A stretch of 6,828 bases of DNA from assembly GCA_900552415.1 (NCBI GenBank), contig USAD01000156.1, forward strand, positions 1 through 6,828, written 5' to 3'. Numbering within the stretch: position 1 is the first letter of the stretch; the number at the start of each line of letters is the position of its first letter. Source of the DNA: an uncultured Parabacteroides sp. Its GTDB lineage: Bacteria; Bacteroidota; Bacteroidia; Bacteroidales; Tannerellaceae. Made by a program: the position numbers and the translations under genes. The notes below the pieces were generated by a model, which saw nothing but the letters and a program-made list of their open reading frames with translations, did not search any database and had not been told where the DNA came from. Positions 1 through 6,828 of the stretch are shown here, piece after piece.

Positions 1-1459
1 GATCCGCAAGGAGGGTTGGCGGTCGGTCATGATCAACTATAATCCCGAGACGGTCTCGACCGACTACGATATGTGCGATCGCCTCTATTTCGATGAGCTG
101 ACCTTCGAGCGGGTGATGGATATCCTTGATCTGGAGAATCCGCACGGCGTCATCGTCTCGACCGGCGGCCAGATCCCGAACAATCTGGCGATGCGTCTCG
201 ACGAGCAGCACGTCAATATCTTGGGAACCTCGGCCAAGAGCATTGACAATGCCGAAGACCGTGAGAAGTTCTCGGCTATGCTCGACCGCATCGGTGTCGA
301 CCAGCCGCGTTGGAAAGAACTCTCGTCGATGGACGATATCAACAAGTTCATTGAAGAGGTCGGTTTCCCCGTACTGGTGCGTCCAAGTTATGTGTTGAGT
401 GGCGCGGCGATGAATGTCTGCTCGAACCAGGAGGAGTTGGAGCGATTCTTGAAGTTGGCCGCGAATGTCTCTAAGAAACATCCGGTTGTGGTGAGCCAGT
501 TCATCGAGCATGCCAAGGAGGTGGAGATGGACGCTGTTGCCGATCATGGTGAGATCGTCATGTACGCCATCAGCGAGCACATCGAGTTCGCCGGTGTTCA
601 CTCGGGCGACGCGACGATCCAGTTCCCGGCCCAGAAGCTCTATGTCGAGACCGTTCGACGCATCAAGCGCATCAGTAAGCAGATCGCCAAGGAGCTGAAT
701 ATCTCCGGTCCGTTCAATATCCAATATCTGGCGAAAGGAAACGAGATCAAGGTGATCGAGTGTAACCTGCGCGCCAGCCGCTCGTTCCCGTTCGTGAGCA
801 AGGTGCTCAAGATCAACTTTATCGAGCTGGCGACCCGCATCATGCTGGGCTTGCCGGTCGAGAAGCCGAACAAGAACGAGTTCGACCTGGATTATGTCGG
901 AATCAAGGCGTCGCAATTCTCTTTCAACCGTTTGCAGAAGGCCGATCCGGTCTTGGGCGTCGATATGGCATCGACCGGCGAGGTCGGTTGCTTGGGCGAC
1001 GACGTGTCGGAGGCGGTCCTGACCAGTATGCTCGCTGTTGGACAGCGGATCCCGGAGAAGAATATCCTCCTGTCGACCGGTACGCCGAAGCAGAAGGTGG
1101 CCATGCTCGACGCCGCCAAGCTTTTGGCCGACAAGGGCTACAACCTGTTCGCGACGGGCGGTACGCACCGCTTCCTGGCCGAGAACAATATCCCGAGCAC
1201 CTTGGTCTACTGGCCGAGCGAGGCGGGCAAGCCGCAAGCGTTGGACATGCTGCATGAGCGCAAGATCGACATGGTGGTCAATATCCCGCGCGACCTGTCG
1301 GCGGGCGAGCTCGATAACGGTTATAAGATCCGTCGGGCGGCGATCGACCTGAATATCCCGTTGATCACGAACGCCCGCCTGGCGAGCGCGTTCATCAAGG
1401 CCTTCTGTACGATGAGTATGGACGACATTTGTATCAAGAGTTGGCAAGAGTATAAATAA
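1..1459 (+). CDS. carB: Carbamoyl-phosphate synthase large subunit, C-terminal part (5' end outside window)
   Basis: The large subunit makes carbamoyl phosphate from bicarbonate, ATP and ammonia supplied by the CarA glutaminase, feeding pyrimidine and arginine synthesis in the cytosol. The frame is open from base 2, and the nine codons before the first Met (base 29) continue the family pattern, so that Met is internal and the true start lies upstream. Counting from that Met: NPETVSTDYD (5-14), GGQIPNN (46-52), RPSYVLSG (118-125) and the metal-binding ECNLR (E244, N246) mark the second ATP-grasp domain, which phosphorylates carbamate. Residues about 345-460 are the MGS-like allosteric domain, with T376 and T379 in ATGGT and W395. 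Compared with the roughly 1,070-residue bacterial protein, a bit under half is present. The wording is closer to animal CPS1/CAD than to E. coli CarB. The stop is TAA, and the next gene follows after 21 nt. Identification is firm; the missing N-terminal half cannot be judged. Confidence 0.97.
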   Translation, partial: IRKEGWRSVMINYNPETVSTDYDMCDRLYFDELTFERVMDILDLENPHGVIVSTGGQIPNNLAMRLDEQHVNILGTSAKSIDNAEDREKFSAMLDRIGVDQPRWKELSSMDDINKFIEEVGFPVLVRPSYVLSGAAMNVCSNQEELERFLKLAANVSKKHPVVVSQFIEHAKEVEMDAVADHGEIVMYAISEHIEFAGVHSGDATIQFPAQKLYVETVRRIKRISKQIAKELNISGPFNIQYLAKGNEIKVIECNLRASRSFPFVSKVLKINFIELATRIMLGLPVEKPNKNEFDLDYVGIKASQFSFNRLQKADPVLGVDMASTGEVGCLGDDVSEAVLTSMLAVGQRIPEKNILLSTGTPKQKVAMLDAAKLLADKGYNLFATGGTHRFLAENNIPSTLVYWPSEAGKPQALDMLHERKIDMVVNIPRDLSAGELDNGYKIRRAAIDLNIPLITNARLASAFIKAFCTMSMDDICIKSWQEYK

Positions 1460-1480
1460 TCAATTAAACAAGAGAAATAT

Positions 1481-2053
1481 ATGGATACACCAGCAGGCAT
1501 CGCCGATCGGATTTCCTCAATCTATTATCCGCTGAACGCGGAAGCGAAGGAGAAGATCGCCTCAATATTGGTCCGTACGGAATTGAAGAAAAACACGCTC
1601 TTCAGGCAGAAAGGAGAGGTTCAGGATCAGATGTGTTTCATCTATAAGGGAATGGTTCGCCAGTTCTATTTCAAGAACAACAAGGACCTGACGGAACACT
1701 TCGCCTACGAGAACTCCTTCTTCTTCTGCATCGAGAGCTTCTTGCGGAAAGTTCCTTCGGAGATATTGGTGGAGGCGATCGAGCCGACGATCCTGTATGG
1801 CCTTCCACACGATCGCTTCATAGAATTGGCCGACCAGAGTCTTGAGATCGGCCGGTTCTATCGTTTCCAGCTGGAGCAGTCGCTCATCCTCTCGCAACGG
1901 AAGATGGACATGGTCCGTTTCGAGACCGCCAATGAGCGCTATGCCCGGTTGCTGAAGGAGCAACCCGAGATCATCAAGCGGGCACCGTTGGCCTATATCG
2001 CCTCGTACCTGTTGATGACGCCGGAGACCTTGAGCCGGGTGCGCGCCAAGTGA
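1481..2053 (+). CDS. Crp/Fnr-family transcriptional regulator, short Bacteroidetes type
   Basis: This is a predicted DNA-binding regulator of 190 residues. Residues about 20-110 fit a cyclic-nucleotide-binding-like beta barrel (FRQKGEVQDQMCFIYKGMVR at 41-60 is the typical barrel turn). Residues about 115-140 fit the dimerisation helix, and 170-190 (YIASYLLMTPETLSRVRAK) is a clear Crp-type helix-turn-helix. The protein ends right after the recognition helix, which is common in this Bacteroidetes subfamily. The usual cAMP phosphate-binding segment (RxAT-like) is replaced by VPSEILVEA (91-99), and there is no N-terminal cysteine cluster as in Fnr. The ligand is therefore unknown and is probably neither cAMP nor an oxygen-sensing Fe-S cluster. 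The ATG at 1481 follows an A-rich leader with no Shine-Dalgarno sequence and gives a full-length barrel. It lies 21 nt after carB and 45 nt before lutA, so it may be transcribed with either. Control of lutABC is a guess from position only. Confidence 0.92.
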   Translation: MDTPAGIADRISSIYYPLNAEAKEKIASILVRTELKKNTLFRQKGEVQDQMCFIYKGMVRQFYFKNNKDLTEHFAYENSFFFCIESFLRKVPSEILVEAIEPTILYGLPHDRFIELADQSLEIGRFYRFQLEQSLILSQRKMDMVRFETANERYARLLKEQPEIIKRAPLAYIASYLLMTPETLSRVRAK

Positions 2054-2098
2054 AACCGGGAGCGAAATGTTGTTTTAGACAAGATTATCTAGTTCATT

Positions 2099-2839
2099 AT
2101 GAAAGTAGGTCTGTTTATTCCTTGTTACATCAACGCGATCTATCCCGAGGTGGGAGTCGCTTCTTATAAATTGCTGAAGCATCTGGGGGTCGATGTGGAT
2201 TATCCGCTCGACCAGACCTGTTGCGGACAACCGATGGCCAACGCCGGCTTTGAGGACGAGGCTACACGCATGGCGATCAGGATGGAGGAGCTGTTCCGGT
2301 CGTTCGACTATGTGGTCGGCCCTTCCGCCAGCTGTGTCGCCTTCGTGAAGGAGAATCATCCGCATATCCTGGAGAAGAGCCATCACGTGTGCCAGAACAG
2401 CCAGAAGATTTACGACATCTGCGAGTTCATTCACGACGTGGTGAAACCGGCCTCGTTGCCGGCCGTCTTCCCGCATAAGGTGAGCCTGCATAACAGCTGT
2501 CACGGCGTGCGCGAGCTGGGACTCTCGTCGCCGAGCGAGCGCAACGTGCCCTATTATTCCAAGCTGCGCGACCTGCTCTCGCTCGTCAAGGGCATCGAGG
2601 TCTTCGAGCCCAAGCGGGTCGACGAGTGTTGCGGCTTCGGCGGAATGTTCTCGGTCGAGGAGCCCGAGGTCTCCGCTTGCATGGGCCGCGATAAGGTGCG
2701 GGATCACATGAGTACGGGCGCCGAGTATATCACGGGTGCCGATAGCTCCTGCCTGATGCACATGGAAGGGGTGATCAAGCGCGAGCACCTGCCGATAAAG
2801 ACGATTCATATTGTTCAAATTTTAGCGACCGGACTATGA
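2099..2839 (+). CDS. lutA: LutA, (Fe-S)-binding subunit of the L-lactate oxidation complex
   Basis: This 246-residue protein carries two cysteine-rich CCG domains, as in LutA/LldE and in the C-terminal part of glycolate oxidase GlcF and heterodisulfide reductase HdrB. The first has C9, the CCGQP motif (C41-C42) and C79. The second has C134 (NSCH), CCGFGG (C177-C178) and C218 (SSCLMHMEG). Both sets look complete, so cluster binding should be intact. In Bacillus subtilis, LutABC is needed for growth on L-lactate and oxidises it to pyruvate; the exact task of each subunit is less settled. The length matches the family (about 240). The MKVGLFIPCY start is the family's usual N-terminus. The stop overlaps the lutB start in ATGA at 2836-2839, which points to translational coupling. 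No promoter of the Bacteroidetes -33/-7 type was recognised in the 45 nt upstream. Confidence 0.94.
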   Translation: MKVGLFIPCYINAIYPEVGVASYKLLKHLGVDVDYPLDQTCCGQPMANAGFEDEATRMAIRMEELFRSFDYVVGPSASCVAFVKENHPHILEKSHHVCQNSQKIYDICEFIHDVVKPASLPAVFPHKVSLHNSCHGVRELGLSSPSERNVPYYSKLRDLLSLVKGIEVFEPKRVDECCGFGGMFSVEEPEVSACMGRDKVRDHMSTGAEYITGADSSCLMHMEGVIKREHLPIKTIHIVQILATGL

Positions 2840-4203
2840 GCACAAAACATTCTTTAGCGGCGGCCCGTTTCCTCGAGAATAAGAAACAGGCCGTTTGGCA
2901 CGACGAGACCTTATGGATGGTCCGCCAGAAAAGAGACAAGATGAGCCACTCGCTCCCGGAATGGGAGCATCTCCGCGACTTGGCCTCGGAGATCAAGCTT
3001 TACTCGAACAGCCACCTCGACAGCCTGCTGGAGGAGTTCGAGCGGAACGCCGTCGCCAACGGCGCGATCGTCCATTGGGCGAAAGACGCCGACGAGCACA
3101 ACCGGATCGTTCACGAGATCCTCAGCCGGCACGGCGCCGCCAACCTGATCAAGAGCAAGTCCATGCTGACCGAGGAGTGCCACATGAACAAGTACCTGAT
3201 GGAGCGCGGCATCGACGTGGTCGAGAGCGACCTGGGCGAGCGGATCCTGCAATTGATGCATCTCCTGCCAAGCCATATCGTCTTGCCGGCGATCCACATC
3301 AAGCGGGAACAGATCAGCGAGATGATGGAGCGGGAGATGGGCACGGAGAAAGGAAACGTCGATCCGACCTACCTGACGCATGCCGCCCGCAAGAACCTGC
3401 GCGAGAAATTCCTGCATGCCGATATCGCCATGACCGGCGCCAATTTCGCGGTGGCCTCGACGGGCGAGATCGTCGTCTGCACCAACGAGGGCAACGCCGA
3501 TATGGGAACCTCGTTCCCGAAGGTGCATATCGCCACCTTCGGTATGGAGAAGATCGTGCCGAACCTGGAGTCGCTGGGCGTCTTCACCCGCCTTCTGGCC
3601 CGCTCCGGCACGGGACAACCCATCACCTCTTACACCTCGCACTATCGCAAGCCGCTGAACGGGCAGGAGTTCCACATCATCATCGTGGATAATGGCCGAA
3701 GCGATATCCTGGCGATGCCCGATCACGTCAAGACCCTGAATTGCATCCGTTGTGGCGAGTGCATGAACACCTGTCCGGTCTATCGCCGGAGTGGTGGCTA
3801 TTCCTACACCTATTTCATTCCCGGCCCGATCGGCATCAACCTGGCGATGCTGAGAGACCCGAAGGCTTATGCCGACAACGTCTCCGCCTGCTCGCTCTGC
3901 CTGTCGTGCTCGAATGTCTGCCCGGCGAAGGTGGACCTGGGCGAGCAGATCTACAAGTGGCGGCAGACGCTCGATGGCATCGGCAAGGCCAACCCGGAGA
4001 AGAAGCTGATGTCGGGCGGCATGAAGTTCCTGATGGAGCGGCCGGCCCTGTTCAACACGGCCTTGAAATTTGCCCCCGTGGCGAATCACATGCCCCGTTT
4101 TATGCTCTATAATAGCCTGAACGCGTGGGGAAAAGGACGGGAGTTGCCAACTTTTGCCAAGGAGTCGTTTAACGAGTTGTGGAAGAAAAATAAAGTGAAG
4201 TAA
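2836..4203 (+). CDS. lutB: LutB, ferredoxin-like 2[4Fe-4S] subunit of the L-lactate oxidation complex
   Basis: This 455-residue cytoplasmic iron-sulfur protein has the LutB/YkgF layout. An N-terminal LUD domain spans about 60-285, with the conserved stretch TGANFAVASTGEIV near 200-213. Two [4Fe-4S] motifs follow: C303-x2-C306-x2-C309-x3-C313-P (CIRCGECMNTCP) and C352-x2-C355-x2-C358-x3-C362-P (CSLCLSCSNVCP). The C-terminal tail, about 380-455, is typical of the family. GGYSYTYFIPGPIG between the clusters matches the family's conserved linker. All eight cluster cysteines are present, so it should pass electrons during lactate oxidation; the electron acceptor is unknown. Length is slightly under the Bacillus protein (about 475). 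The start codon shares the ATGA with the lutA stop, and lutC begins 2 nt after the stop, so the three genes clearly form one transcription unit. Confidence 0.95.
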   Translation: MSTKHSLAAARFLENKKQAVWHDETLWMVRQKRDKMSHSLPEWEHLRDLASEIKLYSNSHLDSLLEEFERNAVANGAIVHWAKDADEHNRIVHEILSRHGAANLIKSKSMLTEECHMNKYLMERGIDVVESDLGERILQLMHLLPSHIVLPAIHIKREQISEMMEREMGTEKGNVDPTYLTHAARKNLREKFLHADIAMTGANFAVASTGEIVVCTNEGNADMGTSFPKVHIATFGMEKIVPNLESLGVFTRLLARSGTGQPITSYTSHYRKPLNGQEFHIIIVDNGRSDILAMPDHVKTLNCIRCGECMNTCPVYRRSGGYSYTYFIPGPIGINLAMLRDPKAYADNVSACSLCLSCSNVCPAKVDLGEQIYKWRQTLDGIGKANPEKKLMSGGMKFLMERPALFNTALKFAPVANHMPRFMLYNSLNAWGKGRELPTFAKESFNELWKKNKVK

Positions 4204-4205
4204 TC

Positions 4206-4784
4206 ATGAGCAGTAAAGAGGAGATATTGGCTAAGATAAAGAAGAATACCGGAAAGCGCCACGAGATGCCCGACCTCGCTTTCGAGGCGATCACCTATGA
4301 CGACAAGTGGGCCGCTTTCTCGGCGAACCTGGCGGCGGCGGGCGGCCAGGCTGTCCTGCTTGAGGCGGGACAGGATATCGACGAGGCGATCCGTGCGCTT
4401 TTCCCCGAGGCACGACGGATCGGGTCGAACCTGCCGGAGATTCATTGTGCGACCTTCAACCCCGACGGGCTGGCGGATCCGCGTGAGCTGGACGGCACCG
4501 ACCTGGCGGTCGTCGAGGGCGATTTTGGCGTGGCCGAGAATGGCGCGGTGTGGATTCCCTGTACGCTCAAGTACAAGGCCACCTATTTCATCTCCAACGC
4601 CTTGGTCATCCTGATCCGCAAGGAGCGGCTGGTCAACAACATGAACGAGGCCTATCGCCGTGTCGACGGGACCGATTACGCTTATGGCGTATTCATGTCT
4701 GGCCCATCCAAGACGGCGGACATCGAGCAGGCGTTGGTCTTTGGGGCGCATGGCCCGATCCGGGTCGTGGTGATCGCCCGCTAG
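4206..4784 (+). CDS. lutC: LutC, LUD-domain subunit of the L-lactate oxidation complex
   Basis: This 192-residue LUD-domain (DUF162) protein is the third member of LutABC. The diagnostic segments are FGVAENGAVW (107-116) and GPSKTADIEQALVFGAHGP (166-184) near the C-terminus, both close to the LutC/YkgG pattern. No cysteine cluster, membrane segment or signal peptide is visible. In Bacillus it is required for lactate use, but its own chemistry is not established. The protein is shorter than Bacillus LutC (about 240 residues). The missing length is in the N-terminal half, and both conserved C-terminal motifs are intact, so this looks like the compact version rather than a broken gene. The ATG at 4206, 2 nt after lutB, fits coupled translation. 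The stop is TAG, and no intrinsic terminator follows directly. Confidence 0.93.
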   Translation: MSSKEEILAKIKKNTGKRHEMPDLAFEAITYDDKWAAFSANLAAAGGQAVLLEAGQDIDEAIRALFPEARRIGSNLPEIHCATFNPDGLADPRELDGTDLAVVEGDFGVAENGAVWIPCTLKYKATYFISNALVILIRKERLVNNMNEAYRRVDGTDYAYGVFMSGPSKTADIEQALVFGAHGPIRVVVIAR

Positions 4785-5993
<1,209 letters not shown>

Positions 5994-6039
5994 TCCAAAT
6001 ATAAGCGCGCGCCGAGTGGCTGCGTGACAACCTTTTTTC

Positions 6040-6086
6040 ATTCCACCGCGGTGTCGTTCCAAACGCGTCGCGGTGGAATTTTATTT
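6040..6086 (+). terminator. Rho-independent terminator of the esterase (or longer) transcript
   Basis: ATTCCACCGCG (6040-6050) pairs perfectly with CGCGGTGGAAT (6069-6079), giving an 11-bp GC-rich stem. The 18-nt apical part can fold further: CGTT (6055-6058) pairs with AACG (6062-6065) around a CCA loop, with weaker G-U/G-C pairs between. TTTTATTTT follows directly (about 6079-6086). It lies about 45 nt after the esterase stop. The minus strand has no T-run on the other side of the stem, so it should act on plus-strand transcripts only. Confidence 0.85.
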
Positions 6087-6100
6087 TCTCCGAGCCGTGT

Positions 6101-6115
6101 CTGACGAGGCGTCAG
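6101..6115. repeat. Short perfect dyad CTGACG-agg-CGTCAG
   Basis: Six-nt perfect arms around a 3-nt spacer, 15 nt downstream of the terminator T-run. No T-run follows on either strand, so it is not a terminator by itself. It may be an operator or chance; only the symmetry is seen. Confidence 0.3.
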
Positions 6116-6129
6116 GATCTTGCTGTGAT

Positions 6130-6152
6130 CTCATGATTGTTCCGGACATGAG
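6130..6152. repeat. Short perfect dyad CTCATG-N11-CATGAG
   Basis: Six-nt perfect arms separated by 11 nt, lying just past the stop codon of the AraC remnant in the minus-strand direction. It could be a leftover of that gene's 3' hairpin, but there is no adjacent T-run on the minus strand. Dyads of this size also arise by chance. Confidence 0.25.
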
Positions 6153-6158
6153 CCGACG

Positions 6159-6281
6159 CTATAAAGAGAGGGATTTATACTCGTTTGGGGTTTGTCCCGT
6201 CAGTTTTTTAAATAACCGGGTAAAATGTTGCGGATCATTGTACTGGCTGACGGTTTCGATATTGAGGAATCGGGGATTCAT
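6159..6281 (-). pseudogene. Remnant of an AraC-family regulator (C-terminal helix-turn-helix only)
   Basis: The minus strand reads 40 codons ending in TAG (6161-6159). The translation contains NDPQHFTRLFKKLTGQTPNEY (15-35 of the remnant), the classic C-terminal end of the AraC/XylS DNA-binding domain (FSRxFKKxxGxTPxEYR). Before it, LNIETVSQ resembles the start of the second helix-turn-helix, but the three or four residues that normally connect the two (a VGF/VGY-type turn) are missing, pointing to a small deletion. An in-frame stop lies directly upstream of the apparent Met, and none of the minus-strand frames further up to 6420 shows the first helix-turn-helix or a sensor domain. An intact AraC domain needs about 100 residues, so this fragment cannot work as a regulator. 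The ATG at 6281 is probably accidental. Confidence 0.72.
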
Positions 6282-6442
6282 TTATTCTAAATTTCGCTCC
6301 TCAAAAATACTTGTTTCCCGCCAAAGTCGAGTATAAGTTGGAAGGAAACCGTAATTTGGGTAAGTGAAACAGCGATTTGTTTAAGTCAATGAAAGGGCGG
6401 ATCGTTTACTTTCGCGAACAGGGTCAGAAATAAAAATAGACG

Positions 6443-6828
6443 ATGAGAAAAGATACCATTATCTGGATGGGAGCCGGACAGATCGGACTCGCCATCGTAC
6501 GGAGAATAGCCTCCGGCAAAAAAGTGATTATCGGCGACAAAAGCCTGGAGCACGCGCGGGCAGCGGCCGACCTGCTTAATCAGGCGGGATTCGACGCGGT
6601 GGCGATGGCGGCCGACCTCTCTTCGCGCGAATCCATCCTTTCGGTCATTAACGAGGCGCGGAAATATGGAGCCGTCAAATATCTGGTGAACGCGGCAGGA
6701 GTCTCGCCCAGTCAGGCCTCCATCGAAACCATCCTGAATGTCGATCTGTATGGCACTGCCGTCCTGTTGGAAGAGGTGGGCAAGGTCATCGCCGAGGGAG
6801 GTTGCGGCGTGACCATCTCCAGTCAGTC
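6443..6828 (+). CDS. SDR-like NAD(P)-dependent oxidoreductase, N-terminal part (3' end outside window)
   Basis: The frame is open from ATG 6443 to the window edge: 128 codons, with no stop. A Rossmann fold is clear. The dinucleotide loop GAGQIG (10-15) follows the first strand; GDKS (31-34) ends the second strand, where D32 would favour NAD over NADP; and AADLS (56-60) and VNAAG (82-86) are the usual SDR cofactor-contact positions. VDLYG (100-104) sits where classical SDRs have VNLxG, so the catalytic-tetrad Asn appears to be Asp (D101). TISSQ (124-128) begins the strand that carries the catalytic Ser; the YxxxK motif lies outside the window. The substrate is unknown. There is no Shine-Dalgarno sequence, and the A-rich stretch before the ATG is typical for this phylum. 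It follows a terminator and so needs its own promoter. The next-best reading, a saccharopine-dehydrogenase-like Rossmann protein, fits less well because of NAAG and ISSQ. Confidence 0.85.
   Translation, partial: MRKDTIIWMGAGQIGLAIVRRIASGKKVIIGDKSLEHARAAADLLNQAGFDAVAMAADLSSRESILSVINEARKYGAVKYLVNAAGVSPSQASIETILNVDLYGTAVLLEEVGKVIAEGGCGVTISSQ

Larger units (their letters stand above)
5994..6442. other. Intergenic region with terminator, decayed AraC fragment and small dyads
   Basis: About 450 nt without an intact gene, visibly richer in A and T than the flanking genes, especially after 6170. It contains an intrinsic terminator (6040-6086), two short dyads (6101-6115 and 6130-6152), and a 40-codon minus-strand remnant of an AraC-family regulator (6159-6281). 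From 6285 to 6442 no coding signal was recognised on either strand. This last part presumably carries the promoter of the SDR-like gene, but no convincing -33/-7 pair was found. The plus-strand open frame at 6073-6336 runs antisense through the AraC fragment, resembles no known family, and is not considered a gene. Confidence 0.7.

Noticed and set aside
2076..2092. Weak symmetry TAGA...TCTA upstream of lutA as a Crp/Fnr operator
   Set aside because: Arms are only 4 nt and do not match TGTGA-N6-TCACA or TTGAT-N4-ATCAA; this is within chance.
2075..2818. 247-codon minus-strand open frame opposite lutA
   Set aside because: It is the mirror of a gene with complete CCG motifs and shows no motif of its own.
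2911..4089. 392-codon minus-strand open frame opposite lutB
   Set aside because: Antisense shadow of lutB with biased composition and no recognisable domain; the plus-strand protein has both complete Fe-S motifs.
6040..6086. Bidirectional terminator serving the minus-strand AraC fragment as well
   Set aside because: Reading the minus strand, the stem is followed by an A-run, not a T-run, so only plus-strand termination is supported.
6073..6336. 87-codon plus-strand open frame after the terminator
   Set aside because: It starts inside the terminator stem, runs antisense to the AraC remnant and has no family resemblance.
6376..6414. Possible Bacteroidetes promoter for the SDR-like gene: TTTG at 6376-6379 and TACTTTCG at 6407-6414
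   Set aside because: The -7 box has one mismatch to TAnnTTTG, and the 27-nt spacing to TTTG is too long (about 19-21 expected). A promoter must exist here, but this pair is not convincing.

Overview
The window reads as ordinary chromosome of a GC-rich member of the Bacteroidales. Three things point there: the protein families and their wording (a Bacteroidetes-type short Crp/Fnr regulator, LutABC and a secreted CE1-like esterase), the AT-rich leaders with no Shine-Dalgarno sequence in front of almost every gene, and the strong preference for G/C-ending codons. A genus cannot be fixed from the sequence; a high-GC Tannerellaceae or Alistipes-like lineage is only a guess. All intact genes are on the plus strand.

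Layout. (1) 1-1459: the 3' part of carB, the large subunit of carbamoyl-phosphate synthase, cut by the left edge. It holds most of the second ATP-grasp half and the whole allosteric domain. (2) 1481-2053: a short Crp/Fnr-family regulator 21 nt after carB. (3) 2099-4784: lutA, lutB and lutC, packed with a 4-nt ATGA overlap and then a 2-nt gap, encoding an iron-sulfur L-lactate oxidation complex. (4) 4833-5993: a secreted alpha/beta-hydrolase esterase with an N-terminal Ig-like module, preceded by an AT-only palindrome and followed by a strong intrinsic terminator at 6040-6086. (5) 5994-6442: about 450 nt without an intact gene. Besides the terminator it holds a 40-codon minus-strand remnant of an AraC-family regulator and two small dyads. 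(6) 6443-6828: the 5' part of an NAD(P)-dependent SDR-like oxidoreductase, cut by the right edge.

How the genes relate. LutA, LutB and LutC very probably act together to oxidise L-lactate to pyruvate. The Crp/Fnr gene just upstream is a plausible local regulator, but no operator was recognised. CarB makes carbamoyl phosphate for pyrimidines and arginine and looks like an unrelated neighbour. The esterase has no obvious link to lactate use. No terminator is visible between carB and the esterase, so partial read-through from carB to 5993 is possible.

No undescribed multi-gene system was found. The observations most worth a second look are the strongly eukaryote-like (CPS1/CAD-type) wording of the CarB second half, including most of the positions that form the N-acetylglutamate pocket in human CPS1; the decayed AraC fragment; the dyad in front of the esterase gene; and an Asn-to-Asp change at an SDR catalytic position.
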